A DNA stretch of 64,000 nt from Hoeflea sp. (GCF_014359905.1 NZ_JACIYP010000007.1:1-64000); one strand, 5' to 3'. Positions 36,382 to 45,805 are shown, numbered from the stretch's first letter. Notes: generated by a model from the sequence alone, not told the origin. Made by a program: numbers and translations.

Positions 36382-37470
36382 CTACCCGGCGCCGCCGACA
36401 TTGGTCTGGGCCACGGCCACAGTCTTCAGGATCGCGAAGCACGCAACCCCCGGCGCAAGGTCCAGCGCCAGGGCAGACCGCCTTGTGATCCGCGCCAGCA
36501 GCAGATCATCGCCCATTTGCAGCTGGATGATCGCGCCCGGCCCCTCGCCCAGCCGCACCGCAGTGACTGTCGCGGGCAGCACATTGAGCGCCGACAGACC
36601 TTCGGGCCGGGTTCGCGACAGGATCACGTCCTGCGCGGGAATGCGGATCGTCAGACGCGTTCCCACCGGCGCTTCCACTCTTGGCAGGAACAGCGGTCCC
36701 GCCGACGCATCGAGCCGTGTGAGCCCGTCCTCTTCCTGCGCCGCCACCGTGGCGTGGAGCGACGCGCCGGCTGTGCGGATGCCCAGCGCATGCGCGCTGT
36801 CGGGATCGGACAGAATATCGGCCGCCGGACCTGAGCGCACCACCCGTCCCGCCTCCACCAGCACCAGCGTGGTGGCCAGCCGCGCCACCTCGGCCATGGA
36901 ATGGCTCACATAGAGCACCGGGATCAGGGTCTCGTCGCGCAGGCGTTCGAGATAGGGCAGGATTTCCGCCTTGCGCTCCTCGTCGAGCGCTGCCAGCGGC
37001 TCGTCCATCAGCAGCAATTTCGGTCTGGCAAGCAGCGCCCTGCCAATCGCCACGCGCTGTTTTTCACCGCCCGAGAGCATGCCCGGCCGCCGGTCCAGCA
37101 ATGCGCCGATCCCGAGCATGCCGACCACATGGTCAAAGCCGGCGCCGTCTTCGCGCGGCGCGAACCAGCGGCCGTAGGCGAGGTTCTGCCGCACGCTCAG
37201 ATGCGGAAACAGCCGGCCTTCCTGAAACACGTAGCCCAGCCGCCGCCGATGCACCGGCATGAAGACGTCGCTGTCTGAATCAAACAGCACCCGCCCGTCG
37301 AGCGCAACATGCCCGGCATCGGGCCTGAGCAGCCCGGCGACCGCATTGACGATCGAGGTCTTGCCCGAGCCCGAACGGCCGAAAAGCGCGGTGACCCCCT
37401 TGGGCGCCTCGAAGCCGGCATCCAGTGAAAACCCGCCGAAGCTGTGCGCAAGCCGGACCGAAAGCGTCAT
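36382..37470 (-). CDS. modC: Molybdate ABC transporter ATP-binding protein
   Basis: ATPase of the molybdate importer, 362 residues. I start at ATG 37470 (MTLSVRLAHSFGGFSLDAGF), which overlaps the modB stop; the 585-residue track ORF reads across modB in the wrong frame. Walker A is FGRSGSGKTS near 31, the signature MLSGGEKQRVAIGRAL, Walker B LLLMDEPLAALDE. The C-terminal 70 residues (SALNVLPATVTAVRLGEGPGAIIQLQMGDDLLLARITRRSALAL) form the molybdate-binding TOBE/Mop domain. Confidence 0.95.
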   Translation of the reverse strand: MTLSVRLAHSFGGFSLDAGFEAPKGVTALFGRSGSGKTSIVNAVAGLLRPDAGHVALDGRVLFDSDSDVFMPVHRRRLGYVFQEGRLFPHLSVRQNLAYGRWFAPREDGAGFDHVVGMLGIGALLDRRPGMLSGGEKQRVAIGRALLARPKLLLMDEPLAALDEERKAEILPYLERLRDETLIPVLYVSHSMAEVARLATTLVLVEAGRVVRSGPAADILSDPDSAHALGIRTAGASLHATVAAQEEDGLTRLDASAGPLFLPRVEAPVGTRLTIRIPAQDVILSRTRPEGLSALNVLPATVTAVRLGEGPGAIIQLQMGDDLLLARITRRSALALDLAPGVACFAILKTVAVAQTNVGGAG

Positions 37471-38189
37471 GATCCCGCAATCCTTCGCGCCACCGTCCGG
37501 CCAACCCATTCCGACAGGAACAGCGCCGCAAGCGCGATGGCAATGGCGATCAGCACCAGCTGCATGGCCTTGGCGTCGCCGCCGGGCACCTGCAGGAAAC
37601 TGTAGATCGCCGAGGGCAGCGTCTGGGTCTGGCCGGGAATGTTGGAGACGAAGGTGATGGTGGCGCCGAACTCGCCCATCGCCTTGGCAAACGCCAGGAT
37701 CGCGCCGGCGATCACGCCCGGCAGGATCAGCGGCAGGGTGACGGTCGCGAATACCCAGGGACGCGATGCGCCGAGCGTCGCCGCCGCCTGTTCTAGCTTC
37801 GGGTCGACCGCCTCGATCGCCAGCCTTATGGCGCGGACCATCAGCGGAAACGCCATCACGGCAGCCGCCAGCGCGGCCCCCGTCCAACGGAAGGCAAACA
37901 CCAGCCCGAACGTCTGGTCCAGAAAGCTGCCGATCATTCCCTTGCGCCCGAAGGTCAGCAGCAGCAGGTACCCGGTCACCACCGGCGGCAGGATCAGCGG
38001 CAGATGCACCAGGCCATTGAGCGCCTGCTTGCCCCAGAACTCCTGGCGCGCGAGCACATAGGCAATGGCGACGCCGAACGGAAGACTGAGCACGGTCGCC
38101 CAGAACGAGACTTTCAGCGACAGCGCCACCGCGCGCCATTCGTCCGGCGAGAGGGCGGTTGTCAGGCCGTCCGGCAATCCATCCAGCAT
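37467..38189 (-). CDS. modB: Molybdate ABC transporter permease
   Basis: Inner membrane permease of 240 residues with about five or six predicted helices and the coupling loop EQAAATLGASRPWVFATVTLPLILPG. The N-terminus LSPDEWRAVALSLKVSFWATVLSLPFGVAIAYVLAR matches ModB. It lies four bases after modA and overlaps modC by four. Confidence 0.95.
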   Translation of the reverse strand: MLDGLPDGLTTALSPDEWRAVALSLKVSFWATVLSLPFGVAIAYVLARQEFWGKQALNGLVHLPLILPPVVTGYLLLLTFGRKGMIGSFLDQTFGLVFAFRWTGAALAAAVMAFPLMVRAIRLAIEAVDPKLEQAAATLGASRPWVFATVTLPLILPGVIAGAILAFAKAMGEFGATITFVSNIPGQTQTLPSAIYSFLQVPGGDAKAMQLVLIAIAIALAALFLSEWVGRTVARRIAGS

Positions 38190-38193
38190 GCGA

Positions 38194-38976
38194 CTACTTC
38201 TTCAAAACGGTGAAACCCTGGCCTTCAAAGGCGATGCGAGCCTTAGCACCGGACAGATAGGTCAGGAAAGCCTGCGCTTCGGGCTTGGCGGAGTCCGCGA
38301 TCACGGCCGCGGGGTAGACGATCGGCGGATGGCTGTCGGCCGGAAAGACGCCGACGATACGCACCCGCGGTTCCGCCACGGCGTCGCTGGCATAGACGAT
38401 GCCCATCGGCGCTTCGCCGGCCGCCACCAGCGCCAGCGCCGCGCGCACATTGTCGGCCTGCGCCACCTTGGGCTCGACCGCATCCCAGACACCGAGGCTC
38501 GTCAGCGCCGCCTTGCCGTAGACGCCCGCGGGCACCGAGTCGACCAGCGCCATCGCCAGCTTGTTCTCGCCCAGGATCCCCGCGAGATCGAAGCCCGGCG
38601 CGATCTCGACCGGAGCCGCCTCCGCGCCATGCGCCACCAGCACGATCGAATTGCCCAGCAGATCGACGCGCGTCCCGGGCTTGATCAGCTTGCTCTCCTC
38701 AAGCGTGTCCATCCATTTCACCGCAGCCGAGATGAACACATCGGCGGGCGCGCCCTCCTGGATCTGCTTGGCCAGCGCCGAACTGCCCGCATAGGAGACG
38801 ACAGCGGAATTGCCGGTTTCCGCGTTCCAGGCGGTGGCGATCGCGTCGAGCGCCGTCTTCATGCTGGCGGCGGCGAAGATGGTGATGTCTTCCGCCGTCG
38901 CCCGCGCCGGCACGGCGAGCGTGGCGGAAAGGCAGACAGCGGCGGCAAGCGCGATGCGGCGGGTGATGGCAATCAT
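38194..38976 (-). CDS. modA: Molybdate-binding periplasmic protein
   Basis: Substrate-binding protein of 260 residues with a Sec signal peptide (MIAITRRIALAAAVCLSATLAVPARA). It contains ITIFAAASMKTALDAIATAW, SYAGSSALAKQIQEGAPADVFISA and KAALTSLGVWDAVEPKVAQADNVRAALALVAAGEAPMGIVYASDA, all typical of ModA. It supplies molybdate for enzymes such as SoxC, whose operon is next door. A perfect palindrome lies 20 bp before the ATG. Confidence 0.96.
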   Translation of the reverse strand: MIAITRRIALAAAVCLSATLAVPARATAEDITIFAAASMKTALDAIATAWNAETGNSAVVSYAGSSALAKQIQEGAPADVFISAAVKWMDTLEESKLIKPGTRVDLLGNSIVLVAHGAEAAPVEIAPGFDLAGILGENKLAMALVDSVPAGVYGKAALTSLGVWDAVEPKVAQADNVRAALALVAAGEAPMGIVYASDAVAEPRVRIVGVFPADSHPPIVYPAAVIADSAKPEAQAFLTYLSGAKARIAFEGQGFTVLKK

Positions 38977-38995
38977 GGGAGCTCTCCGGATTCGT

Positions 38996-39013
38996 TATGT
39001 TTCAACAAACATA
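38996..39013. promoter_or_regulatory. Probable ModE-type operator of modABC
   Basis: TATGTTT-CAAC-AAACATA is a perfect 7-bp inverted repeat, 20-37 bp upstream of the modA ATG, embedded in CGTTATGTTT...ACATATCC, which resembles Mo-boxes. A ModE-type gene lies just upstream on the same strand, so this is the likely site of molybdate repression. Confidence 0.6.
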
Positions 39014-39045
39014 TCCCTGTGTTTCCGGAGTCCGCAAGCGCTATT

Positions 39046-39399
39046 TCAATCGGTCTCATCCTTGAGCAATCTGGTGATGCCGGAAATCTCGTCCGCGCCA
39101 TGCGCGAGCGTGATCGTCTCCAGTTTTCGGTAATGGGCAAGCACGGCTTCGCCCGCCTCCGTCAGCCGGGCGCCGCCGCCGCTGGCGCCGCCCCGGCTGC
39201 TCTCGACCAGCGGCGTCTCGAAGGCGGCGTTCATCTCCTCCACCAGCATCCAGGCCCGCTTGTAGCTCATCCTCATCCGCCGTCCGGCGGCCGAGATCGA
39301 TCCATCCGTGGCGATGCCCTGCAGCAGATCGGCCTTGCCCGGACCGACTGTCAGGCCACTGTCGAATGTCAGCTTCAGCCGCAGCTTCGGGTTTTTCAC
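39046..39399 (-). CDS. ModE-type regulator consisting of the DNA-binding domain only
   Basis: About 117 residues. I start at GTG 39399 (VKNPKLRLKLTFDSGLTVGPGKADLLQGIATDGSISAAGRRMRMSYKRAWMLVEEMN), with AGGAGG five bases upstream; the track start has no RBS. This is the LysR-like winged helix of ModE. The C-terminal pair of molybdate-binding Mop domains is missing, so it is a short form, common in alphaproteobacteria. It ends 69 bp before modA and probably represses modABC. Confidence 0.88.
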   Translation of the reverse strand: MKNPKLRLKLTFDSGLTVGPGKADLLQGIATDGSISAAGRRMRMSYKRAWMLVEEMNAAFETPLVESSRGGASGGGARLTEAGEAVLAHYRKLETITLAHGADEISGITRLLKDETD

Positions 39400-39478
39400 A
39401 TTATCCTCCTGGCGTTTTGCCGACCATGACGGCATGCGCGAAAGCGGGCAAGCGGCCAGGCCCCTTCCGTCACAAACA

Positions 39479-39517
39479 GCAAGGCCGGAGGCAAGGTTTA
39501 CCTGCCTCCGGCCTTGC
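39479..39517 (-). terminator. Terminator of the sox operon
   Basis: GCAAGGCCGGAGGCA-N9-TGCCTCCGGCCTTGC is a perfect 15-bp stem, 18 bp after the soxF stop, followed on the minus strand by the T-rich TGTTTGTG. It separates the sox operon from the modE gene. Confidence 0.8.
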
Positions 39518-39534
39518 ACGCGCCTTGAGAGAAA

Positions 39535-40809
39535 TCAGCTGAACATGTCGGCGGTAATCCCCTTGTACCAGCCGACGGACTCCTCGTAATTGGACTTGCG
39601 CAACGGCGCATCCTCGCCGGTCTGGCTGACAAAGCCCTGGGTCGAGGCGATCTTGCCGTCACCGGGCGCATATTGCGCGCCGACCTTGATGCTGTCGTCG
39701 GTTTCGATCAGGCTCCAGCAGGTGTTGGCATACTTGGCCGGAAACACCTTGGAACCCGTCAGATCGCCGCGGATGGTCATGGCGGCGACCTTGGCCTGGC
39801 TGTTGGCCGAGAAGGCGGATTTCGGCATGTCGCCGGCGATCGAGGCGTCGCCGATGACGAAGACAGCCTCGTCGATGGTCGAGCGCATGCTGTCGGCCAT
39901 GATCGGGCAGAAGCCGCTGTCGTCGGTGAGCCCCGCCTCGGAAGCAATCGCGCCGGCCTTTTGCGCCGGAATGATGTTGAGAAGCGCGCCCCGGAAGGTG
40001 TCAAGGTCGGTTTCCACCGTTCCTGCGTTGACGTCGACGCTGGCGATGCCGCCATGCACGTCCGGGCCATACCATTCGACCATGCCGGGATAGTGCTTTT
40101 CCCAGCCTTCCTGGAACACGCCCTGCTTGGAGAACTTGTCCTTCGGGTCAAGGATGATGACCTTGGCATCGGTGAGCCCCTTGGCCTTGAGCACATGCGC
40201 CATCATCGACGCGCGCTCATAGGGCCCGGGCGGGCAGCGATAGGGATTGGGCGGCGCCACCATGACGATCTGCTGACCGTTTTCGATGGCGTCGAGCTTG
40301 GCCTTGAGCAGTTCGGTCTGCTTGCCCGCCTTCCAGGCGTGCGGCGCGATTTCGGAGAGTTCCTCCGAGTAACCCTCGACCGAATCCCAGATCAGATCGA
40401 TGCCCGGCGCCACCACGAGACGGTCATAGGGCACCGTCGAGCCATCCGCCATCGTCACCGTTTTGGCTGCGCGGTCGACTCCCGTTGCCCGGCCGGTCAC
40501 CTTGGTGATGCCGTAGCCCGATTGTAGCGCGTCATAGCTGTGAGTGATCGATTCCAGACTGCGGAACCCGCCGATATACAGGTTTGAGTAAAAGCAGGTG
40601 GTGTACATCTCCGACTGGTCGATCAGCGTGACATCGATGGCGCCGTCGGAATCCTTGGCGACGTAACGCGCGGCGGTCGCGCCGCCGGCGCCGCCGCCGA
40701 TGACGACGACGCGGGGTTTGCCCTGCGCCCGCAAATAGGTGGGCAACAGGAGTGCTGCCGCACTCGCGCTGGCGAAAAGTCCGAACTGGCGTCTGGTCAG
40801 GCGTGTCAT
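39535..40809 (-). CDS. soxF: SoxF, flavocytochrome c sulfide dehydrogenase flavoprotein
   Basis: FAD flavoprotein of 424 residues related to FccB. A Tat signal (MTRLTRRQFGLFASASAAALLLPTYLRA) leads to a periplasmic protein. The FAD motif is VVVIGGGAGGATAARYVAK near 34; redox-active Cys residues appear in MYTTCFYSN and PYRCPPGPYE and near FCPIM. With a diheme partner (SoxE) it oxidises sulfide to sulfur. It is the last gene of the sox operon. Confidence 0.92.
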   Translation of the reverse strand: MTRLTRRQFGLFASASAAALLLPTYLRAQGKPRVVVIGGGAGGATAARYVAKDSDGAIDVTLIDQSEMYTTCFYSNLYIGGFRSLESITHSYDALQSGYGITKVTGRATGVDRAAKTVTMADGSTVPYDRLVVAPGIDLIWDSVEGYSEELSEIAPHAWKAGKQTELLKAKLDAIENGQQIVMVAPPNPYRCPPGPYERASMMAHVLKAKGLTDAKVIILDPKDKFSKQGVFQEGWEKHYPGMVEWYGPDVHGGIASVDVNAGTVETDLDTFRGALLNIIPAQKAGAIASEAGLTDDSGFCPIMADSMRSTIDEAVFVIGDASIAGDMPKSAFSANSQAKVAAMTIRGDLTGSKVFPAKYANTCWSLIETDDSIKVGAQYAPGDGKIASTQGFVSQTGEDAPLRKSNYEESVGWYKGITADMFS

Positions 40810-40836
40810 GGTGTCCTCCCGGGTGCAGTGTGCAGT

Positions 40837-41574
40837 CTATTGCGGATCTAGGGAACTGAAATAGGCCGCCAACGCCGCGATCTCGTCATTGGCAAGGTTG
40901 GCGACGCGCAGCTTCATGACTTCATTGGAGCGGACATTGGTACGGTACTCAAACATCGACTTGACGAAATAGTCTTTTGGCAGTCCGACGATGGAGGGAA
41001 TGCCGTCCGCGTGTCCGCTCGCCTGATGGCAGGTCACGCATTCTCCCGCCAGATATTCTCCATATTCCGGATCGCCGTCAATCTGCAGCACAATATCGGC
41101 AAAGTTCTGCACCAGCCCGTCTGGGGGCGCTTCCGTGGCTCCCGGATCTTCCGCAGGGACCTGTCGGCTTGCGGTCTCGATCCAGGTGACAAGCGCCGCG
41201 CGGTCTTGAGCGTCGGGCATGCCGCGGAACGACATCCGGTTGCCCTTGATGAAATCACGCGGCCTCTGGAGATATTCGTCCAGTGTTTCGGACGTCCAAA
41301 CCAGCCCCGCCTCGCCTGCCGCGCGCATGCCGTCGGAATAGCGGAACCTCTCGAGACTGCCGGCGGTGCGGCCAAACAGGCCGTCCAGATGCGGCCCGAC
41401 CTTGTGCCTGGCGCCCGGTCCGATTTCATGGCAGGTGGCGCAGGGCTTGAACACCGCATCGGTGGCGGCGGCCGGATCAGATCCGGCGAAAATCGATGAC
41501 AGGCCGAACAAAAGGACAGACACCAGTCCGCGCATGTTCTCAATGCACTTGTGGTGTCTGTCGTGGTTGTTCAT
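40837..41574 (-). CDS. soxE: SoxE, diheme c-type cytochrome
   Basis: Periplasmic cytochrome of 245 residues with an N-terminal signal segment (MRGLVSVLLFGLSSIFAGSDPAAA) and two haem motifs, CATCHE near 45 and CVTCHQ near 182. The first half resembles class I cytochrome c2-like domains and the second resembles the FccA family. It is probably the electron-accepting partner of SoxF. A GGAGG precedes the ATG at 41574 by nine bases. Confidence 0.88.
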   Translation of the reverse strand: MNNHDRHHKCIENMRGLVSVLLFGLSSIFAGSDPAAATDAVFKPCATCHEIGPGARHKVGPHLDGLFGRTAGSLERFRYSDGMRAAGEAGLVWTSETLDEYLQRPRDFIKGNRMSFRGMPDAQDRAALVTWIETASRQVPAEDPGATEAPPDGLVQNFADIVLQIDGDPEYGEYLAGECVTCHQASGHADGIPSIVGLPKDYFVKSMFEYRTNVRSNEVMKLRVANLANDEIAALAAYFSSLDPQ

Positions 41575-41612
41575 CCCGCTTGTCCTCCCGGGCGCCCTCC
41601 AGCGCCCGATTG

Positions 41613-42728
41613 TCAGTCTATACCGCCTCCGGTGTTCTCGTCACCTTCTCCATCCGGCGTCACATCGATAATCTGCGCGCGGGCGGTAATTTTGACCGGC
41701 CCGGGCTTGCATTCGCTCATGCACGGCTCCCCGCGCTTGGCGTAATGCGGCTCGCTCAGCCTGTCGTCGGGAATGAAATTGCCTTCATTGGGCAGGCGGA
41801 TCGAGGTGAAGTTCTCGTTGGAAAGCTCGAAATCCTCATCCGTGACGATATCGTTCAGGTAGAGCAGATAGGCCGTCAGCGCATAGACGTCATCATCTGA
41901 CAGCGACCGTGCATCGCCAAACGGCATGGCGCGGCGAACATAATCGAACACGGTCGACAGATACGGCCAGTACGATCCGATGGTCTTCTCCGGACGTTCC
42001 CTCTGCAGCGTATCCTGGCCTCCCGCCAGCACCGGCCAGCGCCCGGTGCCCTCGCCGAAATCGCCATGGCAGACAGCGCATTTCTCGGTGAAAATCGGCT
42101 CGCCTTCAGCCACTGTCCCCTTGCCCTCGGGCAAGCCCATGCCATCGGGGCGAATATCGATATTCCAGGCCGCGATCTCTTCGGGCATGGCCACGCGGCC
42201 AAGACCGAAGGCGCCCGTGCTCGCCTCCACCGCCATGGCCGGAGCCGTTTCGGTGGAGACCGCCGGCGTTGTTTCGGCGGTCTCCACCGGCGCTGCGTCT
42301 GCGGGTTCCTGCGCAGCCGGAGCGCTCGCGGCTTCGCCCTGGGAGAAGGTTGTCAGGTAAGCCAGCACATTTTCGATCTCGTCGTCCTTCTTGAGGCCGG
42401 CAAACGCCATCTTGGTGCCTTTGATCATGCCCTTTGGATTGGCAAGGTACTCAGCCAGGGTGGTCTGGTCCCAGACCAGGCCGGCTTCGCCCGCGGCGAT
42501 CATCGGATTGGAATATTTGAATCCCTCGGCCGTGCCGGCGGTGCGGCCAATAAGGTCGTTGAGCACGGGCCCGATCTTGTGCTTGGCGCCGTCGCCCACG
42601 GCATGGCATGCCGCGCATTTCTTGAACACTTTCTCCCCTGCGCCGGCATCGGCTTCCGCCCAGGAAGGCGTGCTCAGCAGGGTCAAACCGAGGACGGCAA
42701 ACGCCGCAGACTTAGGAAACTTCAACAT
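41613..42728 (-). CDS. soxD: SoxD, diheme cytochrome of sulfane dehydrogenase
   Basis: Cytochrome subunit of SoxCD, 371 residues, which accepts the six electrons released from the sulfane sulfur on SoxY. Start at ATG 42728 (MLKFPKSAAFAVLGLTLLSTPSWAEA, signal peptide); it overlaps soxC by 17 bases. The haem motifs are CAACHAV near 39 and CAVCHGD near 218, joined by a Pro/Ala-rich linker (about residues 135-170). The C-terminal RRAMPFGDARSLSDDDVYALTAYLLYLNDIV is characteristic. Confidence 0.94.
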   Translation of the reverse strand: MLKFPKSAAFAVLGLTLLSTPSWAEADAGAGEKVFKKCAACHAVGDGAKHKIGPVLNDLIGRTAGTAEGFKYSNPMIAAGEAGLVWDQTTLAEYLANPKGMIKGTKMAFAGLKKDDEIENVLAYLTTFSQGEAASAPAAQEPADAAPVETAETTPAVSTETAPAMAVEASTGAFGLGRVAMPEEIAAWNIDIRPDGMGLPEGKGTVAEGEPIFTEKCAVCHGDFGEGTGRWPVLAGGQDTLQRERPEKTIGSYWPYLSTVFDYVRRAMPFGDARSLSDDDVYALTAYLLYLNDIVTDEDFELSNENFTSIRLPNEGNFIPDDRLSEPHYAKRGEPCMSECKPGPVKITARAQIIDVTPDGEGDENTGGGID

Positions 42729-43995
42729 TTTCAACCACCCCGTCGTTGCTGACGTGCCATGTCTGGATGCCATTGTTGTGATAGATCGAGTTTTCGCCGC
42801 GCACTGCGCGCAGCTCGTTCTTGGTCGGCTGGACCAGGCCCTGGTCATCCATGGCGCGCGACTGCAGCAGCATTTCCGACCCGTCCCAGTTGATGTCGAG
42901 ATAGAACCGGTGAAGCGCCTTGGGCAGGCTCGGCCCGTCTATGCGCGCAGGCTGCCAGGTGCGGCCGCCGTCTGTCGTCACGTCGACACGGCTGATCGTG
43001 CCGTTTCCTGACCAAGCGAGACCGGAAATCACCAGCGGTCCCTTGCCGTGAGTCACCGGGACCTGCGGGCTCGGACTGGTGATGACCGATTTCACCTCCA
43101 TCATGAAGGTGTGGCGGCGCGCCTTTCCGTTGGGAAGCAGATCGGTGTATTTCGAGGTTTCCTCGCGCTGGGCCCAGGGTTCATCGCCCACTTCCAGGCG
43201 ACGCAGCCACTTGACCCACATGTTGCCTTCCCAGCCGGGAACGCACAGTCTCAATGGATAGCCCTGTTCGGGACGCAGCGCCTCGCCATTCATCTTGAAG
43301 GCGACGAGGCAATCGTCGAGCGCCTTTTCCATCGGGATCGACCGCGTCATCGCAGCCGCATCGGCGCCCTCCGCCAGCAGCCATTTGCCGGTCGTCTTGA
43401 CGCCCGCTTCTTCAAGCAGGTAGCGCAGCGGCACCCCGGTATAGACCACGCAATGGATCATGCCGTGAGTGAACTGGCAGCCGTTGAGCTGCGAGCCTCG
43501 CCACTCCATGCCGCCATTGGCGGCGCATTCGAGGAAATAGACCCGGTTCTCGCGCGGAAACCGCTTCAGGTCCTCCATGGTGAAGACCAGCGGCGTATCG
43601 ACCAGGCCATGGATCATCAGCCGGTGATCAGCGGGATTGATCACCGCGGTGCCGCCATGATGCCGTTCGAAGCATAGACCGTTTGGCGTGATGATGCCGT
43701 CAAGCTCGTGCAGCGGCGTGAAATTGATCGACGAGACCGGATCAGCCGTCAGCCACGGCACGTCGCGGCGCACCACATGCGCCTCGAACTCCGATGGCGT
43801 GCCGTAAGGAGCCACATCCACGCCGTCGCCGAGATAGCGGTTCCAGTCCTGGATTTCGGTGATCAGCGGCTCGCCTGCCGCCCGCGCGGCGCCGGCGCTG
43901 GCGGCAACCGCTGCGCCGCCGAGCAGTCCGGCCTTCAGGAAATCGCGCCGTGAGGCAGTCTGTTTGGTCCCCTTGGGATCGGTGTTGTCTACCAT
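42712..43995 (-). CDS. soxC: SoxC, molybdenum sulfane dehydrogenase subunit
   Basis: Sulfite-oxidase-fold protein of 427 residues carrying the molybdenum cofactor. A Tat signal is present (ASRRDFLKAGLLGGAAVAASAGAARA). The Mo domain includes YFLECAANGGMEWRGSQLNGCQFTHGMIHC; the C-terminal domain is the Ig-like dimerisation domain of the family (GLAWSGNGTISRVDVTTDGGRTW). With SoxD it oxidises SoxY-bound sulfane sulfur, so this cluster should oxidise thiosulfate to sulfate without storing sulfur globules. Confidence 0.96.
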   Translation of the reverse strand: MVDNTDPKGTKQTASRRDFLKAGLLGGAAVAASAGAARAAGEPLITEIQDWNRYLGDGVDVAPYGTPSEFEAHVVRRDVPWLTADPVSSINFTPLHELDGIITPNGLCFERHHGGTAVINPADHRLMIHGLVDTPLVFTMEDLKRFPRENRVYFLECAANGGMEWRGSQLNGCQFTHGMIHCVVYTGVPLRYLLEEAGVKTTGKWLLAEGADAAAMTRSIPMEKALDDCLVAFKMNGEALRPEQGYPLRLCVPGWEGNMWVKWLRRLEVGDEPWAQREETSKYTDLLPNGKARRHTFMMEVKSVITSPSPQVPVTHGKGPLVISGLAWSGNGTISRVDVTTDGGRTWQPARIDGPSLPKALHRFYLDINWDGSEMLLQSRAMDDQGLVQPTKNELRAVRGENSIYHNNGIQTWHVSNDGVVENVEVS

Positions 43996-44090
43996 GAGAT
44001 CCTCCCGTGGCGCTTGTCCAGCATTTGCATACCTGTCTCCGTCGTCATTGGGGGCGCGCTTCGCCCCGCACGTTCGCTCTCAAATAAGGC

Positions 44091-45791
44091 TCACAGGATC
44101 ACCCGGACCGCCGCAGCGTCCGGATCGAGTGAAACCACTGATTTCTTCGTGATGTAGTCTTCCATCAGATCGTAGATCGCCGGTCCCTCGACGCCCTCAT
44201 TGACCGAGGCCCAGCCGCCGACCGTGTAGGTCTTGTCCGCTTCCATCAGCTCGCCGCTGCCGGTGAGCCGCATGTCCGAGATGCGGCTACCCATCTCCCC
44301 TTCAGGCGCGCAGGCATAGGTAAAGCCGCCAACACGCACCATGTCGCCGCCCTGCTGCAGGAACGGATCCTTGTTGAACAGGTTGTCGCAGACATCTTCC
44401 ATGATGTCCTTGAGCTGCGCTCCGGTGAACTCGAGGCGGTAGACCGCCGGGTAGCTCATGGAGGTTTCGGTATAGAGATCGTCGATGGTGATGTCGGCGC
44501 CCGGAAGCAGCGTCGTGCCCCAGCGGAAACCCGGCGACAGGGCAATCTGGGTGTCGCGTTCTTCGATGATGCCCTGGCAGATCAGATCATCCCAGGTGCC
44601 GTTGAAGTTGCCGCGCCGGTACAGCAGCGTGTCGGTGCTTCCGATGACCCGCTGCGTCTCGGCTTCATAGGGCGCGCGGACCTCGGCGATCTTGGCCGCC
44701 ATTTCCGGATCGGGCGTGATCACGTCTGAGAACACCGGGATCAGCGTCGAGCTGTAGCCCGCAACCTTGCCGTCCTTGATGTCGAGATCGATGCGGCCGA
44801 GATACTTGCCGTGCGAGCCGGACGACATCAGCAGCGTGCCGCCGACTTCCAGCGCCACTGGGGTTGCATCATGGGTGTGGCCGGTGACGATCACATCGAG
44901 CCCGCTGACAACGCCGGCCAGCTTGCGGTCGACGTCAAAGCCGTTATGCGACAGCAGAACCACCACTTCGGCGCCTTCGGCACGGGCCGCGTCGACATTG
45001 GCCTGAAGCACCTCGGGGCGAATGCCGAACGACCATTTCGGGAACATCCAGCTCGGATTGGCGATCGGCGTGTAGGGCATGGCCTGGCCGATGACAGCCA
45101 CCTTGACGCCGCCGCGTTCGAAATAGGCGGTGTGCTCAAAGGCCGGTTCATCCCATTCCGCATCGAAAATGTTGGACGCCAGGAACGGGTAGCCCATGGC
45201 ATCGACCAGCTCCAGGAACCGGTCCTGGCCCAGCGTGAACTCCCAGTGTCCGGTCATGGCGTCGGGCTTGAGCAGCTTCATGCACTCGACCATGTCCATG
45301 CCATTGGTCTTGAGCGCGCTGTAGGAGCCCTGCCAGGTGTCGCCGCCATCCAGGAACAGCACCTTGTCGTCGCCACGCTCGGCACGGATCGCCTTGACCA
45401 GCGTCGCCGTCCGGTCGAGTCCGCCGAGCTTGCCGTAAGTCCGCGCCAGGTCGACATAATCGACCATGGTATGGGCATAGGCCAGCGGGCTGCCCTTCTC
45501 GATGTCGAAATAGGCAAGGAACTCTTCGGCCACCAGATGAGGGGGAACGCCTGCATAGGCGCCGACACCGATATTGGTGTCCGGCGGGCGAAAGAACACC
45601 GGCTTGAGCTGGGCATGGCAATCGGTGAAATGCAGGAGCGTCACCTGACCCTTGGAATCGAATTTCAGCAGGTCGTCCTGTGTGAGTTTTTGCTGCGCCA
45701 GCGCCCGGATCGGATTGGCGCCCAATCCGGCGGCGCCGAGGACGAACCCGGCATTGAGGGCATATTGCAGAAAATCGCGTCTGGTGTGCAT
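44091..45791 (-). CDS. soxB: SoxB, dimanganese thiosulfohydrolase
   Basis: Releases sulfate from SoxY-bound thiosulfonate. It belongs to the 5'-nucleotidase family: LLHFTDCHAQLKP near 51, LFLDGGDTWQGS near 144, LSHNGFDVD near 290 and VTGHTHDATPV near 310 hold the metal ligands. I start at ATG 45791 (MHTRRDFLQYALNAGFV), which has GGAG six bases upstream and a Tat signal; the track start at 45803 lacks an RBS. Length about 566 residues is normal. A hairpin lies just upstream. Confidence 0.96.
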   Translation of the reverse strand: MHTRRDFLQYALNAGFVLGAAGLGANPIRALAQQKLTQDDLLKFDSKGQVTLLHFTDCHAQLKPVFFRPPDTNIGVGAYAGVPPHLVAEEFLAYFDIEKGSPLAYAHTMVDYVDLARTYGKLGGLDRTATLVKAIRAERGDDKVLFLDGGDTWQGSYSALKTNGMDMVECMKLLKPDAMTGHWEFTLGQDRFLELVDAMGYPFLASNIFDAEWDEPAFEHTAYFERGGVKVAVIGQAMPYTPIANPSWMFPKWSFGIRPEVLQANVDAARAEGAEVVVLLSHNGFDVDRKLAGVVSGLDVIVTGHTHDATPVALEVGGTLLMSSGSHGKYLGRIDLDIKDGKVAGYSSTLIPVFSDVITPDPEMAAKIAEVRAPYEAETQRVIGSTDTLLYRRGNFNGTWDDLICQGIIEERDTQIALSPGFRWGTTLLPGADITIDDLYTETSMSYPAVYRLEFTGAQLKDIMEDVCDNLFNKDPFLQQGGDMVRVGGFTYACAPEGEMGSRISDMRLTGSGELMEADKTYTVGGWASVNEGVEGPAIYDLMEDYITKKSVVSLDPDAAAVRVIL

Positions 45792-45805
45792 CCTGGTCTC
45801 CATTC

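Noticed and set aside
36382-38139. 585-aa minus-strand ORF suggesting a ModB-ModC fusion
   Set aside because: The first part is an out-of-frame read through modB; modC starts at 37470 with an ATGA overlap.
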